Positions 11,223 through 23,534 of a DNA stretch of 64,000 nt are shown here, in pieces. The number at the start of each line of letters is the position of its first letter. Position 1 is the first letter of the stretch. The stretch comes from Cryptomeria japonica (taxonomy: Eukaryota; Streptophyta; Pinopsida; Cupressales; Cupressaceae), in the NCBI RefSeq assembly GCF_030272615.1, contig NC_081413.1, forward strand, positions 563,642,010-563,706,009. Reading direction: 5' to 3'. The position numbers were made by a program, and so were the translations under genes. The notes under the pieces are model-generated. The model made no database searches, was not told the DNA's origin, and saw nothing but the letters and a program-made list of their open reading frames with translations.

Positions 11223-12071
11223 TGGTCCATGTCTCACATGGTATCAAAGCCATTAGAGTGTCATTGGTTTGCTAATTGAGAGAAATTTGATGATATTTGG
11301 GGTTGTGTATTTTGGAGTTTTCTATTGCAGGTTTTTATTGGAGCTTGTTGGGTCAAATCTGAGGTTACCATTGGATTGAGGAGGTCCAAAAAAGTCAGTT
11401 TTGCCTTTTGTTTCATCAAAATCGGACTTCAAAGGCCAAATTTAGAGTCATTTGAAGTTTGACGTTGCGACGGAAATTTTCCAGAAATTATAATTTTGGA
11501 GGCATTTTTCAAATAGCGATATCTCACTCATCCGGACTCATTTTTTCGAGCAATTTTGTTTGTTTTGGAGTAGAATTTTGTGATTTGTACAGTGGTGCAG
11601 AATTTTTCTGATTTTCGGATACAGGTTTTTAGGAAATCGCAAAATCCCGATTTTTACAACTTTGGAGGCTTCGTTTGGGCTCATATGGACTCCTTTTCAG
11701 GTGCCGTTTTTTTTTAAAGTGCATATTTTTTCATCTACTTTCATAATCTACCATCTATTTGTAGTGATTTTAAGTAGAAATTGTACTTTCTGTATTTGGC
11801 CATTTTTGGCATATTTGGTACTTGTATTTTGCTTGGATCTCAGTTTAGATCACTAGCAGTATTTGTTGAAGTCTCTTATATCTCATTTTGAGAAGTTGTA
11901 AATTGAAATCAGAAGTCCACTTTACCTTGTTTTGCAAGTCTCCAATTGTATACGCACTAAGTATAAAGTGCCAAAATCACCATTTTGGGGGGATTTCTTG
12001 ATTGAGTATTTTGGGGGGGTGTCTTGTGTGATTGTGCCTCTCTCTATCTTGTGTTTTTTTATTTTGGTGCT

Positions 12072-13617
12072 ATGGGTTCTCCTAAATTTCCACTTTTAAC
12101 TCCTCATAATTATGCATCATGGAAAATTAAGGCATGGAGTAAACTAATGGAAAAATGACTCATTTATTATGTAAATGAAACTATTATAGCACCACCTGAT
12201 CCTAAGGCTGATCTTAATGCTCAAATTGAATGACTTACTAAGAATGCTATGACACTTGGAACTCTTAGAAAGTATGTATCAGATGACCTCATTTTTTACA
12301 TTGATAAGTGTACAACAATTAAAGAGGCTTGGGATATTTTTAAGAAATTGTATGGTCAAGTTGATGAGATTAAGGGCTACAAGCTTGATAGTGAACTCAC
12401 TACTTTGGATCCCAAGGAGTGATACAATCCAAGATTATGTCACAAAAGCAATTGAGCTAAAAGCAAAGCTAAAGGATTGTGGAATTGACAAAAAGGATGC
12501 TTAATTGGTTTATAACTTGTTGGACAAGCTTCCTTCAGAGCATGCAACCTTTGTATCTAGCTTTCACACCCATAAGTTAGCTCAAGGTTCCTTATACACT
12601 TCTCCCTCATTTGATTCATTCATGGAGATGTTGATACTTGAGCAATCTAAGTTGACCACGATGGGGATTCTCAAATCTTCAAAGTCACAAGCTTTGGTGG
12701 CTAATAAAGGGAATCAAAGTAATCAAGGAAAATGCAAGAATCAAAAGCAACCTAAGTCAAAACCACATCAAGATGGAGCACAATATTCCTCTCCACAACA
12801 AGGTGACTCACCATTCTCACCTAAGAGGAAATCATATAAGGACAATCTTTTTTGTGGATATTGCAAGAAGTCGGGACATGATGAACATCATTGTTATAAG
12901 AAGGATATTGATGAGTTGAAGAATCTTCTTGAGAAGAATAGAATCAACCTACCTTCTAGAATGTCTACATCGGCTTCTTCTTCCAAGGATAAAGGAAAGG
13001 ATCACTCTTTTGGGATAGATAAAGGAAAGGGACAAGCTCTTTGTGCTACTACAAGTCCTGATTCAGGGAGATGGCTTCTAGATTCAGGGGCTTCTCATCA
13101 TATGGCATCTTCGCAGTCTATGTTTTCTACATTTGAGTCTTGCCACATGCAACAAATTTTGATGGGAAATCATACATACATGGATGTGATTGGGAAAGGA
13201 TCTATTGTCATTGGGGATAACTCCTTCAATGATGAGTTGTGTGTACCCCACTTGACAAATAATCTTCTTTCCATCTATCAAATCACACATGGGGCAACTA
13301 AGAAAACTGTGGAGTTCACACCTGATTCAGTTATCATTAGAGACTTGGAGAGTGGAGCTATCATTGCGATTGGGGTGGTTGATCATGCATCTCGGTTGTA
13401 CTCTTTTTCAGATTTTGGTCCTATTGATAAGGTTGGTTCTTCCTATGTTGATGATTCCAATTTTGAGGAGAACTTTGGGCATTTGAACTTGGGGATTCTC
13501 ACACGTGACCCCGTTCCTAAGCCTTGCATTTCATCTCCTTATATTGATATCACACCACCTATTTCACCTGATGATGCAACTAGTGCGACAATTTTGCCTT
13601 CTTATGATTCAGTGTAG
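12072..13617 (+). pseudogene. Copia Gag and protease
   Basis: Starts ATG at 12072 (MGSPKFPLLTPHNYASWK, the usual Copia Gag opening). The frame has TGA codons near 12157 and 12231, a one-base shift near 12420 into the next frame (TIQDYVTKAIELK), a TAA at 12502 and continues to TAGTAG at 13615. Zinc knuckle CGYCKKSGHDEHHC is near 12857-12900. The aspartic protease core LLDSGASHHM is at 13075-13104, followed by VPHLTNNLLSIYQI. A stub of the pre-integrase domain (FGHLNLGILTRD) is near 13470. TGA and TAA lie where TGG and CAA are expected. Apart from the protease no catalytic domain follows. Confidence 0.88.
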
Positions 13618-13620
13618 TAG

Positions 13621-14289
13621 GATATTTCATGTCTTCTAGCTTCAGTTGATTGGGATGCCTACTTGACAGACATTGCAGGTTTGTTTGTGGACTCCTACAT
13701 TGCAGATTTGGGAGACACCATTCATGAAATTCATCTTCTCTTTGATGAAGATGATCCTTCTTTGATTGTTGCAAGGGATCACTCTGACCCTCTTGTGCAT
13801 TCTCTACATGATCAATCTTTAGAGGTTGACATGATTGTGGATACTTTTGTACAACACTTGGAGGAGGTCTCTTTATCTTTTGAGGAGACATATGAGTCTT
13901 TGGATATTGTTCTACATTCATCTCCACTAGATCTTAGAGTGCTTTTTTTAGCAGTGTGGCACAATTTACCACCTTTGGAGGGGGTACCTTTCAGCATCGA
14001 CATGGGGACACTTGAGCAGTTTTCAGCGATTCCTTTCATCATGAGTATTTTTTCTCCATCTTCCCTTCATGGTTGGGGAGACTTTTTGGATACACCTTTG
14101 GTTTTGTTTCTTCCTAAGGGGAGGAACGTGATTCAACATTCGTGGAGCAGTTTCTTCATTCATCTTCGAGCTTCTATCATTGGTGCAGATTCCAGATTGA
14201 AGGGGAGCTTCCTAGTCTCTCTTATTCTTCTCTCATATGGGGGGGACTTTTTCCTCACATGGGGTTTTGTCCTTCACATACTTCTATGA
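13621..14289 (+). pseudogene. Unrecognised frame downstream of protease
   Basis: About 220 codons directly in frame with gag-protease after two consecutive TAG codons (13615-13620). The product is acidic and rich in Asp, Leu, Ser and His with no motif I can name. It includes EIHLLFDEDDPSLIVARDHS and ends with a hydrophobic tail. It occupies the place of integrase and RT. A second frame (about 14120-14310) also reads a long open stretch, so a frameshift near 14110 is possible. It may be a vestige of a longer Gag-Pro polyprotein or captured sequence; function unknown. Confidence 0.45.
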
Positions 14290-14501
14290 GAGTTCTTTGT
14301 ATCTAGTTTTCATCTCTCTTTTGGGGGAGGGTTTTTTCCCATTGGGTTTTTCTCTCTTTCCCCACTTTGTGAAAGATTTCATTGCATTGGTTTGCATGCT
14401 TTTGCATTTGTACATGGGTACCTAACATGGTCTAGTAGCCGGGACCCATCTTGCATTGCTTAGTTGTATTGTAGACTTTAGTGCATTCTCCTAAGTTGCA
14501 C

Positions 14502-14512
14502 TTAAGGGGGGG
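14502..14512 (+). other. Polypurine tract of gag-only Copia
   Basis: TTAAGGGGGGG immediately before the LTR start TGTTGG at 14513; primes plus-strand synthesis in active relatives. Confidence 0.85.
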
Positions 14513-14979
14513 TGTTGGTGTAAATAATTATTCATCATGGATATTATTACACCTTACTTAAGTTTACTTAGGATAATGCATTTCATAGTAGTTTGGGTAT
14601 GAGACACTTGGGTGTTTGTGCCATATTGGGATAGTGTGTGTAGGAGAATTTCCACCTTTTATGGTGTTGATCTTGTTGTTACACTCCACATTTAGTGGGT
14701 GATCCACCTCATGTGGACTATTATATTGTTCCTCCTACCTACCCACACCTATTTCCTACCTACCCTTGTTTCTTATTGAGCCACATGTCATGTTTGCATT
14801 CTCACATATCCATATAGCCTTGCCTATATAAGCAGGCTCATATTCATTGTATGTAACGAATGCTTAATGATCCAGTTGATCATATTTTTCATCTTGATAG
14901 AATACAGTTTATTTCTATCATCTATTTTGTTCTCTCTTATTTGTGCTTTCCATTGCCTCTTGATCTTGGCAAAATCTCA
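14513..14979 (+). repeat. 3' LTR of the gag-only Copia
   Basis: 467 bp, TGTTGG ... TCTCA. TATA box TATATAA at 14825-14831. Directly followed by Gag zinc-knuckle coding sequence of the host Copia at 14980. Confidence 0.9.
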
Positions 14980-15260
14980 TAGACATTTTACTTCTAGGTG
15001 TCTTAAAAGAGTGGAAAGAGTGTCAAAGTATGATAAGCCTTACAAGCCTAATCGCAAATAGAGATATTAGAAGTAATGTTATTATGTTGTTGATGGAGGT
15101 GTGACAGATGATGAGCCTGAGAAAGGGAATTTAGAAGATGAATTTGCATTCATTCCTATTAAGGAAGATGATCTGGTACCTGTTGATTCTACAAGTTGCA
15201 TTTTTGAAGAGAAAGCCTTGGCTGCTAAGATTGAAGAGAAAGATGAATGAGTGATTGACA
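14980..15260 (+). pseudogene. Gag zinc-knuckle remnant and protease start
   Basis: The sequence right after the inserted LTR reads GHFTSRCLKRVERVSK-like Gag (the second half of a CCHC knuckle). It then runs through an acidic linker to EEKDE, a TGA, and VIDSGFSHDMTCDKGKF, the Copia protease active site. The first half of the knuckle is missing because of the insertion. Confidence 0.75.
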
Positions 15261-16461
15261 GTGGTTTTTCACATGACATGACATGTGATAAAGGTAAATT
15301 TGTGAATATGGATAAGTATGATGGTGGTGAAATAAGATTTGGAGACAACAAAGCTTGTGTGTTTGTGGTAGAGGTTATATTTCTCTTGATGGTAAGCATA
15401 ATACTAATGATGTTTTATATGTTGAGGGTTTGAAGCATAATCTTTTGAGTGTTGGACAAATGGTTGATAAGGGATATGATTTACAATTCAAGAATGGGAA
15501 ATGCATGATCTTGAATAGCTTCGGTATAGAAATTGTATCAGGTAATATCTTTCATCTAAATGCTAGTGAGAAAAGTTGCTTGATTACTCAGATTGATGAA
15601 ATTTGGTTGTGGCATGGGAGAATGTGTCATGTTAACTTTGACTACATAATTAAGATAAGTTCTGCTCAAGTTGTTAGAGATATGCCTAAGATAGTGAAGC
15701 CTACTAATCCGGTGTATAAAGAATGTCAATTGGGAAAACAAACAAGAATTTCATTCAAGAGAAAATTGTATACATCTAATGGGATATTAGATCTTGTGCA
15801 TACTGATTTATGTGGTCCTTCTAGGGTGAGAAGCTTGCAGGGTGACAAATACTTTATGTTGTTGATTGATGATTATTCTAGGATGATGTGGGTCACTTTT
15901 CTAAGGGAGAAATATGAAGCATTGGAGAAATTCAAAATATTCAAAGCTAGAGTGGAGACAAAGATAGGATTGAAGCTGAAGTGTCTAAGATATGACAGAG
16001 AAGGAGAATTTACTTCCGGTGAGTTTAATTCCTTGTGTGAAGAGCATGGAATCAGGAGGTAGTTATCTGCTCCGCGAACCCCTCAACAAAATGGAGTAGT
16101 TGAAAGGAAGAACATAACTATTTTGGATGTTTCTAGGACTATGATGATTGAAGGAAATGTTTTGCATATCTATTAGAGAGAAGTTGTTAGCACTATTATA
16201 TACACATTCAATCGAGTGAATATAAAAGGGAATTTTGGTAAGACCACTTATGAGTTATGGTTTGGTCATTTTCCTACAGTTAGATATTTCAGAATCTTTG
16301 GAAGCAAATTTTATATAAAAAGAGATGATGATATAGGAAATTTTGATGCAAGATGTGATGAAGGAATCTTTTTGGGATATTCTACTAAGAGCAAGGCTTA
16401 CCAGTGTTACAACAAAAGATTGAGAAAAATAGTAGAAAGTGTGAATGTGAAGGTTGATTAG
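15251..16461 (+). pseudogene. Copia protease, pre-integrase and integrase
   Basis: The protease continues to VEGLKHNLLSVGQMVDKGYD. The pre-integrase block reads WLWHGRMCHVNFDYI. The integrase core follows: LVHTDLCGP (first Asp), LRYDREGEF (second Asp) and PQQNGVVERKN (Glu). There is a frameshift near 15360, a TAG at 16060 (expected CAG in IRR-Q-LSAP) and another near 16176. The C-terminal part (YELWFGHFPTVRYFRIFGSK) reads to a stop at 16459. All three catalytic residues survive but the frame is broken. Confidence 0.88.
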
Positions 16462-16690
16462 TGTCATGAGAAGCAGATCAGAGCATGTGGATATGAATAT
16501 GATGATTAGGATGTTACTTCAAAGCAAGTGCAGACTCTGAGCATGAAATAGAGTGATATGGAAGAGATAGTAAATCTAGATGCTGTTGGTAGTGAAAAAG
16601 TTAAAAAGGCTAAAAACCAGAACAATCAGAAGACCCCCAGGTATGTAAAATTAAATCATTTAGAGAATCATTGGTGATAAAAATACAGGT

Positions 16691-17300
16691 GTGATGATTA
16701 GGAGAAGAATTATTGTTGAAGAGACATGTTTGATTTCCAAAATCAAGCCTAAAGATTTTGTTGAAGCTTGTAAAGATGAAAATTGGGTAAAAGCAATGGA
16801 AGAAGAGTCAAATCCAATTAAGAAGAACAATACATGGGAACTTGTTTTGAGACCTAAAGACAAGAATGTAATTGGTACTAAATGGGTATTCCATAATAAA
16901 CTGAATGAAGATGGAGAAGTTGTTAGGAATAAAGCAAGACTAGTATGTAAAGGATACTCACAAATGGAAGGTATCGATTTTGAGGAAACTTTTGCTCTGG
17001 TAGCTAGAATTGAAGCTGCTAGATTATTTCTTGCATATGTTGCTTATAAGAAATTCAAGGTATATCAGATGGATGTGAAGTCGGTCTTTTTAAATGATGA
17101 ATTGGAAGAGGAAGTCTACATTGAGCAACTAGATGGATTTTCATTTACAGATGAAGGAGACGTGTATGCATATTGAAGAAAGCATTCTATGGACTTAAAC
17201 AAGCCCCTAGAGCTGGTATGCCAGATTGGATAGGTGTTTGATGAAGATGGGATTTTGTAAAGAGTTTAAGATGTCTATGATAGGTGAGATGAAATTCTTA
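16691..17300 (+). pseudogene. Copia reverse transcriptase, catalytic box deleted
   Basis: Reads the RT start ([20 protein letters not shown]), [33 protein letters not shown] and [20 protein letters not shown]. After a frameshift at about 17174 comes KKAFYGLKQAPRA. It then jumps directly to EFKMSMIGEMKFLLGLQI, so the segment carrying the YVDD metal-binding box is missing. The element cannot supply its own RT. Confidence 0.88.
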
Positions 17301-18104
17301 TTGGGATTGCAAATTACACAGACTGGTAAAGACATTTTCATATCTTAATCAAATTATTTGAAGGAATTGTCGAAGAAGTTTAGGTTAGATGATTCCAAAA
17401 CTATTGGAGCTCCTATGGTAACTAGATGACAAATGACAAAAGATTATGGATCTCCAAAGGCTAATCAGACCCTGTATAGATCTATGATTGTTGGACTGCT
17501 ATATTTGACTCATACTAGACCTAACATTATGAATGTTTTAAGATTCCAAGCTAATCCTAAGGAAAGTCATGTTACTATTGTGAAGAGGATATTCAAATAT
17601 TTGAAGGGAACAGTTGATTATGGTTTGTGGTATCTGAAAAATGATGATTTGATTTTGAGTGCTTATACAAATGTTGTTTGGGCAAGTGATGTTGATGACC
17701 AGAAGAGCACTATAGGTGGTACATTATTTTTGGGAAAGAAGTTGATTTCTTGGGCAAGTAAGAAGCAAGATGTTATTTCTTTATCTACTACAGAAGTTGA
17801 ATACATTGCTATTGCTAGCAACTGTACTCAGGTAATTTGGATGAAGGAGTTGCTGAAGGATGTTAGAGTTGTTTATAATGACCCTAATGTTATATATTAT
17901 GACAATTAAAGTGCTATCAACACCTCTAAGAATTTAGTGTTGCATTCTAAGATAAAACATATATCAATCAACTTTCATTTCTTGATAGAGAAGGTGAATG
18001 GGAAAGAAGTCATATTGGAGTATGTATATACAAAGGAACAAATTTCATATATCTTCATGAAGCCTTTGACTGTAGATACATTTGTATATCTAAGATAGAA
18101 GTTA
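17300..18104 (+). pseudogene. Copia RNase H
   Basis: Reads the RT connection and RNase H: SMIVGLLYLTHTRPNI, VKRIFKYLKGTVDYGLWY, KSTIGGTLFLGKKLISWASK, STTEVEYIAIASNCTQVIWM and VIYYDN, then past a stop at 17907 SAINTSKNLVLHSKIKHISI and VYTKEQISYIFMKPL. In-frame stops lie near 17347, 17427 and 17907. Confidence 0.88.
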
Positions 18105-18450
18105 GGGGTGATTGCCCTTCCTGATGTGAAATAGATGCATTGAGATGTATCAATTTAGTGGGCTTCATAGTCTTATTTTGATATCTGGATTAATGAGTGG
18201 GTGCTACTACTCATGGGGAGTAGTCAGTGTCATGGTTTAGATGTTCAAATTTGTGAGTTTGTTCTAAGGGAGAGAGAATAATGATTTGTATAGGCCTTTA
18301 GCATTGATGTCAAAGGGGGAGAGAAGCATGTAAAAAATTATCTTATCTATCTAGATTTCTATGTGTGCATGATCTCAGGGGGTTATTGTTGAAGTCGATT
18401 TCTTTCTTTGCATTGATTTTTTTTCACATGCATATGTTGTCATCGGTGCC

Positions 18451-18462
18451 AAAGGGGGAGAT
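18451..18462 (+). other. Polypurine tract of host Copia
   Basis: AAAGGGGGAGAT directly before LTR start TGTTGG at 18463. Confidence 0.85.
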
Positions 18463-19791
18463 TGTTGGATATTAGAGTTGTTGGAATGTGTTGTTATTGA
18501 TTTCAACATATTTCTACATTCATGTTCTTCGATATTGCAAAGAGTTGGTTTGGTTGCAAATATGTTGATGTGAATTAATGGGTTTTGAGATACTTATCTC
18601 TAGTCGATTCAGTATGAGTTTTAGTATTCTAGAAGATGATTTGATCGAGTTATGTGATCCAATGTGATGATTGGTTTTTTTTGTTGGTTATGTATTGTAG
18701 AGTTGTGATTTTTGGTTTGTATTGCTCCAGAATTGATTCTTTATGTTGAGTGGATTTTGGAGAGTGTCCGGGACATTTATTTGTGTCCTCAGTTTGGGTG
18801 GTTCATGATTTGGATCTTCACAAGCGTATCTTTCAAATTGTCAGTAAGTTATGTTGGTGTTTTTGAGCTCCGTAAGGGAAATGATGATGATTCTAGTTAT
18901 CAAAGTTCTTGCAGAGGAATTCATGTTGCTTGTTGATGTTCTTCGATTTTGTTCTATGCATTTTGGTGGTCTGCATTGATCGATGTGCACGTTATTGAAT
19001 ATTTTATTGGTCTGGTGGTATTCTTCATGTTATATGACTTTCTTGCCGACTCGATGATTATTGCATATTGCGGATGATCTTGGTGAGATATCTGGTGATG
19101 TTGCATGTTTGAGGTTTTGTTTTGGGTCCATGCTATGTCCTTGCTGGCAATGTATTGGTCTGCATATTGATTTATGTATCGTGTGATGTAATTTTGTAAT
19201 TAAGTCTTATGTGTTGAGCCGACCTTGAAGTTAAGGTTGATGATTTGTATAAATAAGTGTAGTAATCATGTAAGATTTGTGTCTGCTTTGTGTCTGCATT
19301 CTTTGAGAGTGTTGTATGTGTGAATAAGAGGAGAATCTTTCAGAAATGTGTAGAAGAGCAAAGAAGTGTTGCAGTGCAGTCAATGTGCTTAACTGGAACC
19401 ATGATCAGACATTTGGAGATGTTATTCTTTCAGTTCATATAATCTGGATTGTTGTTTGATCTTTGTAAGGCAGTGAGCCTTCCCAGGGTTGTATCCCTTT
19501 GTTGTTTTTGAGTAGTGAGCTCTAAGCAGTGTGCCTGAATGTATGTGCATTACCCATTGTAATATTTACACATACTATGACAAAGTATCATCATATTGTG
19601 GGTAGGTTCCCACCATGTTTTTTTTCCCTTAACTAGGTTTCCATGTCAAAAATATGTGTGTTGTTGATGTGGTGTTTATCTTTATTATTGTTGTTCTTGA
19701 TCAGATCTAAAGTTGAGGTCAATTTGGTTAAGTTTGGTGAAAACGAATTCACACCCCCCCTCTTAGCTTTCCTGTATTGTTGTTGCCAACA
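18463..19791 (+). repeat. 3' LTR of host Copia
   Basis: 1,329 bp with perfect 6-bp inverted ends TGTTGG/CCAACA. TATA box TATAAATAA at 19248-19256 and a C-run (CACCCCCCCTCTTAGC) near the 3' end, a frequent feature of plant Copia LTRs. The short ORFs inside are not credible genes. Confidence 0.85.
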
Positions 19792-22308
19792 ATCTCACCG
19801 TTTAACAAATTACCAAAATAGCACAAAAAATACTCCGAGGTACATGATTCAAATATTTGAACACTCTTTAACTACATCCCAATGAGCTTTACTAGGATTA
19901 TAGATATATATCTAGAAATAACTCCATTGTTTGGGCAATGTTTGGTTTAGTATAGACCATATCATATATCAAACTTCCAATTTCACCATGGTAAGACACT
20001 TTTCTCATGTCTTCCATCTCTGATAGGGATGTAGGATAATTTAAAATACATGAATTCATTCCAACTGCAAAGGGAGCACATAATAGTCTACAATCTTGTA
20101 TGTTAAACTATTGCAAAACTGAGCTCACATATTTACTCTAGCCTAGCCATAACTTTTTGTTCACTCTATCTCTTTTAATTTCCATTCCAAGAATTTGTTT
20201 AGATGCACCAATATATTTCACTTCAAATTTAGAAACAAGCTAAAAAATTAATTCCAAAATCATACCTTTCCCTTTACTAATGAATAACATATCATTAACA
20301 TATAATACAATGTATAGGAAATGATCACAATCATATTTATAATAAATGCAATGATATAATTTAGAAAGCTCAAACCACAAACTTAATACATACGTATCAA
20401 ATTTTTGGTACAACATCCTAAGACTCTACTTCAGGCCATACAAAGACTCTTCAATTTACAAATATAATTACTTTTACCTTTTACCATATAGTGCCCGAGT
20501 TGTGTCATATAGATATCCTCCTTCAAATCACCATGAAGGAAAGCAGTTTTCACATCCATTTGCTCAACCTCTAAATCATAAGCAACAATAATTGAAAGCA
20601 AAAATATAATGTATGTCATTTTTGCAACATGGTAAAATATCTCACCATAATCAACACCCTCAACCTGCGAGTACAACCTTTCATAACCAACCTTGCTTTG
20701 TACTTCTCAATACCTCCATTAGAACGAATATTTTTCTTGAACACCCATTTGCAACCAATAGGTTTTAATCCTTCACACAATGGTACGAGATCTCACATAT
20801 CAATCTTTTTCAAAGCTACCATTTCTTCATCCATAGCATTTTCCTATTATTCTACATTATTCATATACCTAATGCCTTTTCTACATATCTAGGTTCATCC
20901 ACATTAGTATTCAAAAAAAAAATACATCTCTAATATTTAGGTGAATACCTTTCAAGTGGTTGTCTATGTCTTGTAGACCTTTGAACACGCTAAGTTGGAG
21001 GTTCTTCCTCCTCTTCTAAAGGTTCAAAACTAGATGAGTTCTCCTTAACTTCTTGCCTATCTAGGGGTCTTGATTTGACTCTTTTAGGCATAGAAGGAAA
21101 TTTAATAACATCTTCTTGTTTAGTCTATTGTGGATGCAATGTAATACAAGTAGGCTTAGTTTCTCTCAAAATAAAACTTCTATTATATATTACATTTTTT
21201 GAAATAGGATTCCAAAGATTATATCATTTCACACCACAACTGTATCTGATGAAGATACATTTTATAGTCTTATTTTCCAACTTTGTTTTCTTCTCCTTTA
21301 GCACATGTGCATATGAATTATAACAAAAAAACTCTAAGATGTCTCAATGAAGGCTTATGACCTCATCAAACCTCCATAGGAGTTTTATCAACAAGAGTTG
21401 ATGTAGGAGACCTGTTAATAAGGTAGCAACAAATGGCAACAACTTCAACCCAAAACTTTTGATCTAGACCAACACCACTCAACATACTCCTAACCTTCTA
21501 CAATAGTGTCTTGTTCATTCTTTTTTCAACTCCATTCTCATATGGATAATATGGAGTTGTCTTCTATCTATTAATGTCACATTCTTTACATAATCTATCA
21601 GAATTATCAAAGCAAAATTCACCACCATTATTAGTCCTCAAGCATTTTATTTTATTTCCAGTCTTCATCTCAACCATTGTTTTAAATTCTTTAAATCAAA
21701 TAAAAACTTCAAATTTACTCTTTAGAAAATATACTCATGTCCTTCTACTATAATTATTAATAAATGAAACATAATATGTGGATTTTGCAATAAGGGATGT
21801 CTACATGACCAAACATATAAGAATGAATAAGATCCAACACACCACAATATTTATGAGAACTTGAGTAAATATAAACATGCTTTTGTTTTCCATAAATTCA
21901 ATGCTCACAAAAATCAAAAGCAAGATTATAATCATTCAAACTTTCAACAAGGTTTTTATTTTTCAAGGTCCTTAGACCTTTTTTTCCAATGCGACCAAGC
22001 CTTTGATGCCATAACATAGTCTTCTCTACAAGTAACTTTCCTTCAAAAGAAAGAGCACCCTTAGGTACCTAAAATCCATGTCCATCTACTGAAGGTGAAA
22101 CCCTCACATCTTCCAACGAAGTATTCACATATTTTCTTTCCACATAAGTGTTACTACACTTAATAGTATATGTTTCTATTTTATACAATGTGCCAAATTC
22201 GACACATCTAGAAATCACCTTAACACCTTTAACTATTTTATATCTTGTATTAGAAAAGACTACATGCACGCCCACATCTCTTAATTTGCTCGCAAATAAC
22301 AAATTTTA
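19792..22308 (-). pseudogene. Decayed minus-strand Copia (pre-integrase to RNase H)
   Basis: Minus strand, from right to left: pre-integrase block (LRDVGVHVVFSNTRYKIVKG, 22302-22075); integrase with a second catalytic Asp context (IKCLRTNNGGEF, near 21640) and an ENGVEKRMN box; RT (VEQMDVKTAFLHGDLKEDIY at 20590-20510); catalytic box changed to LYVNDML near 20300; RNase H start (NPSKAHWDVV) at about 19890-19860. Many stops and frameshifts. The RNase H ends abruptly at 19792 against the plus-strand Copia LTR, so its remainder should lie left of the window. No LTR recognised at its upstream end near 22308. Confidence 0.82.
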
Positions 22309-22535
22309 TGTTACTGTTGTCATGAAGGATTGTGCCTAAAAATGTTAAGTGTGAAACCTAGCGATCCTGTGAAATATGGGAATAATTTCAGGCTTGTGGG
22401 TATGCCTATTGTGAAAGTAGACCTCTGGAGATCAGGTTGGCTTCTTGTCTGATGAATATCCTACAAAATTTCTTGAGAAAAGGGATAGAAAGAATACTAA
22501 AATTAAACCTACCCTACGAGGTGATGCACCAAATA
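22309..22535. other. Unassigned sequence
   Basis: About 230 bp between the decayed Copia and the first copy of a direct duplication. No gene, terminal repeat or motif that I recognise. Confidence 0.4.
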
Positions 22536-23534
22536 TTGCTTCTGAAATCTACAACCGCTTAACCCACAAAATATTCAACAAGTAACTTTTAAAAGTTTTA
22601 CAACTCAACTGAACATGTGAATACATAAATATTTCATAGAAAGGGCATGATTAGAAATCTTTCTTGAAGGAAAATAAACTATCTTCACAACTACAAACCC
22701 ATCAAAATCAGATTACACAAACTATAACCTGCATTAACCATGTATCTTCCTAAAATAATACTGCTTGAAAGTGACAACATTAAAGGATTAAAAGAATAAA
22801 TCACAGAAAAATCATCAGTATCTTTCATTCAACCCTAGACAAGAAGTATCAAAAAAAAATCTGCTACTATCTTATTGAAAATAAAGGAATTGTGGTTGTT
22901 ACAAACTCAAAAATGTGAGCTATAATCTTGTCCTTGAGCATGAAAGGGCCTAAAACAAGCCACAATCATGCCGAGGAAAGAAAAAGATCTCCCTAATAAT
23001 GAATAGAAGAGATAATATATAGAAGAGAAGCTGAAGAAATCTGCATCCTAAAACCCTAATATGAAAAACTACATGAGAAAAAGCCTTGGGCGGATTTGCC
23101 CAAAATGGCATAAAAAAACTCATGCAAAACTCTACCAAAAATAGGCCTCCAACTCAAACTACATGAAAAAGACACCCTCCTGCCAAATATAGCACTGTCA
23201 ACTCCGTTAAAAATAACCAATTTGAAAAAAAAAAAACATCCTTTTTCTGAAGAATCCTGCATGAAACCCTGAGCCAGAAATAGCACTGAAAAAGAAACAC
23301 CCCCTTTACTAAAACTCTGCATGTCATGATGCCAAAAATAGCACTCTCCCTTTATCTCTTGAAATAATTTATTTCACTTAAAATATAAAACTATTTGTTT
23401 TATATTTAAGTGCTAAAATAAATTATTTATTTCCTTCTATCTTCTTTCTTTAAAATAATTTTATTTTAACACTTAAAATATTTAAAATCTCATTTTATTT
23501 TTAAGTGCTAAAATAAATTATTTATTTTCCTTAT
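22536..23534. repeat. Direct repeat, copy A
   Basis: About 1 kb that recurs as copy B 1,265 bp downstream (for example GAACATGTGAATACATAAAT at both 22611 and 23876) with visible but modest divergence. It contains a minus-strand TATA-like CTATATATTATC near 23010 and two AT palindromes (about 23361-23431 and 23453-23531). It could be an LTR of a small minus-strand element with a 265-bp interior, or a tandem duplication. TG..CA ends and a polypurine tract are not convincing, so the type is left open. Confidence 0.7.

Larger units (their letters stand above)
11082..14979 (+). mobile_element. Non-autonomous Ty1/copia element with gag-protease only
   Basis: Plus-strand element: truncated 5' LTR, initiator-Met primer-binding site, gag, zinc knuckle, protease, an unrecognised downstream frame, polypurine tract and complete 3' LTR. 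No integrase, reverse transcriptase or RNase H is present between 13617 and 14512. The 127 bp shared by the two LTRs differ at two positions (about 1.6 per cent), so it inserted fairly recently. It lies inside the Gag zinc-knuckle coding region of the next Copia (resuming at 14980), and its own 5' LTR is cut by the Tat element. Compare terminal-repeat elements with a GAG domain (TR-GAG) known in plants. Confidence 0.85.
14980..19791 (+). mobile_element. Ty1/copia element, 3' part from Gag to 3' LTR
   Basis: Plus-strand Copia interrupted at its Gag zinc knuckle by the gag-only element; its 5' LTR and most of gag lie left of the window. Order protease, integrase, RT, RNase H is the Ty1/copia order. 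A polypurine tract and a 1.3-kb 3' LTR with perfect TGTTGG/CCAACA ends close it. It is itself inserted in a minus-strand Copia RNase H region that resumes at 19792. Confidence 0.88.
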
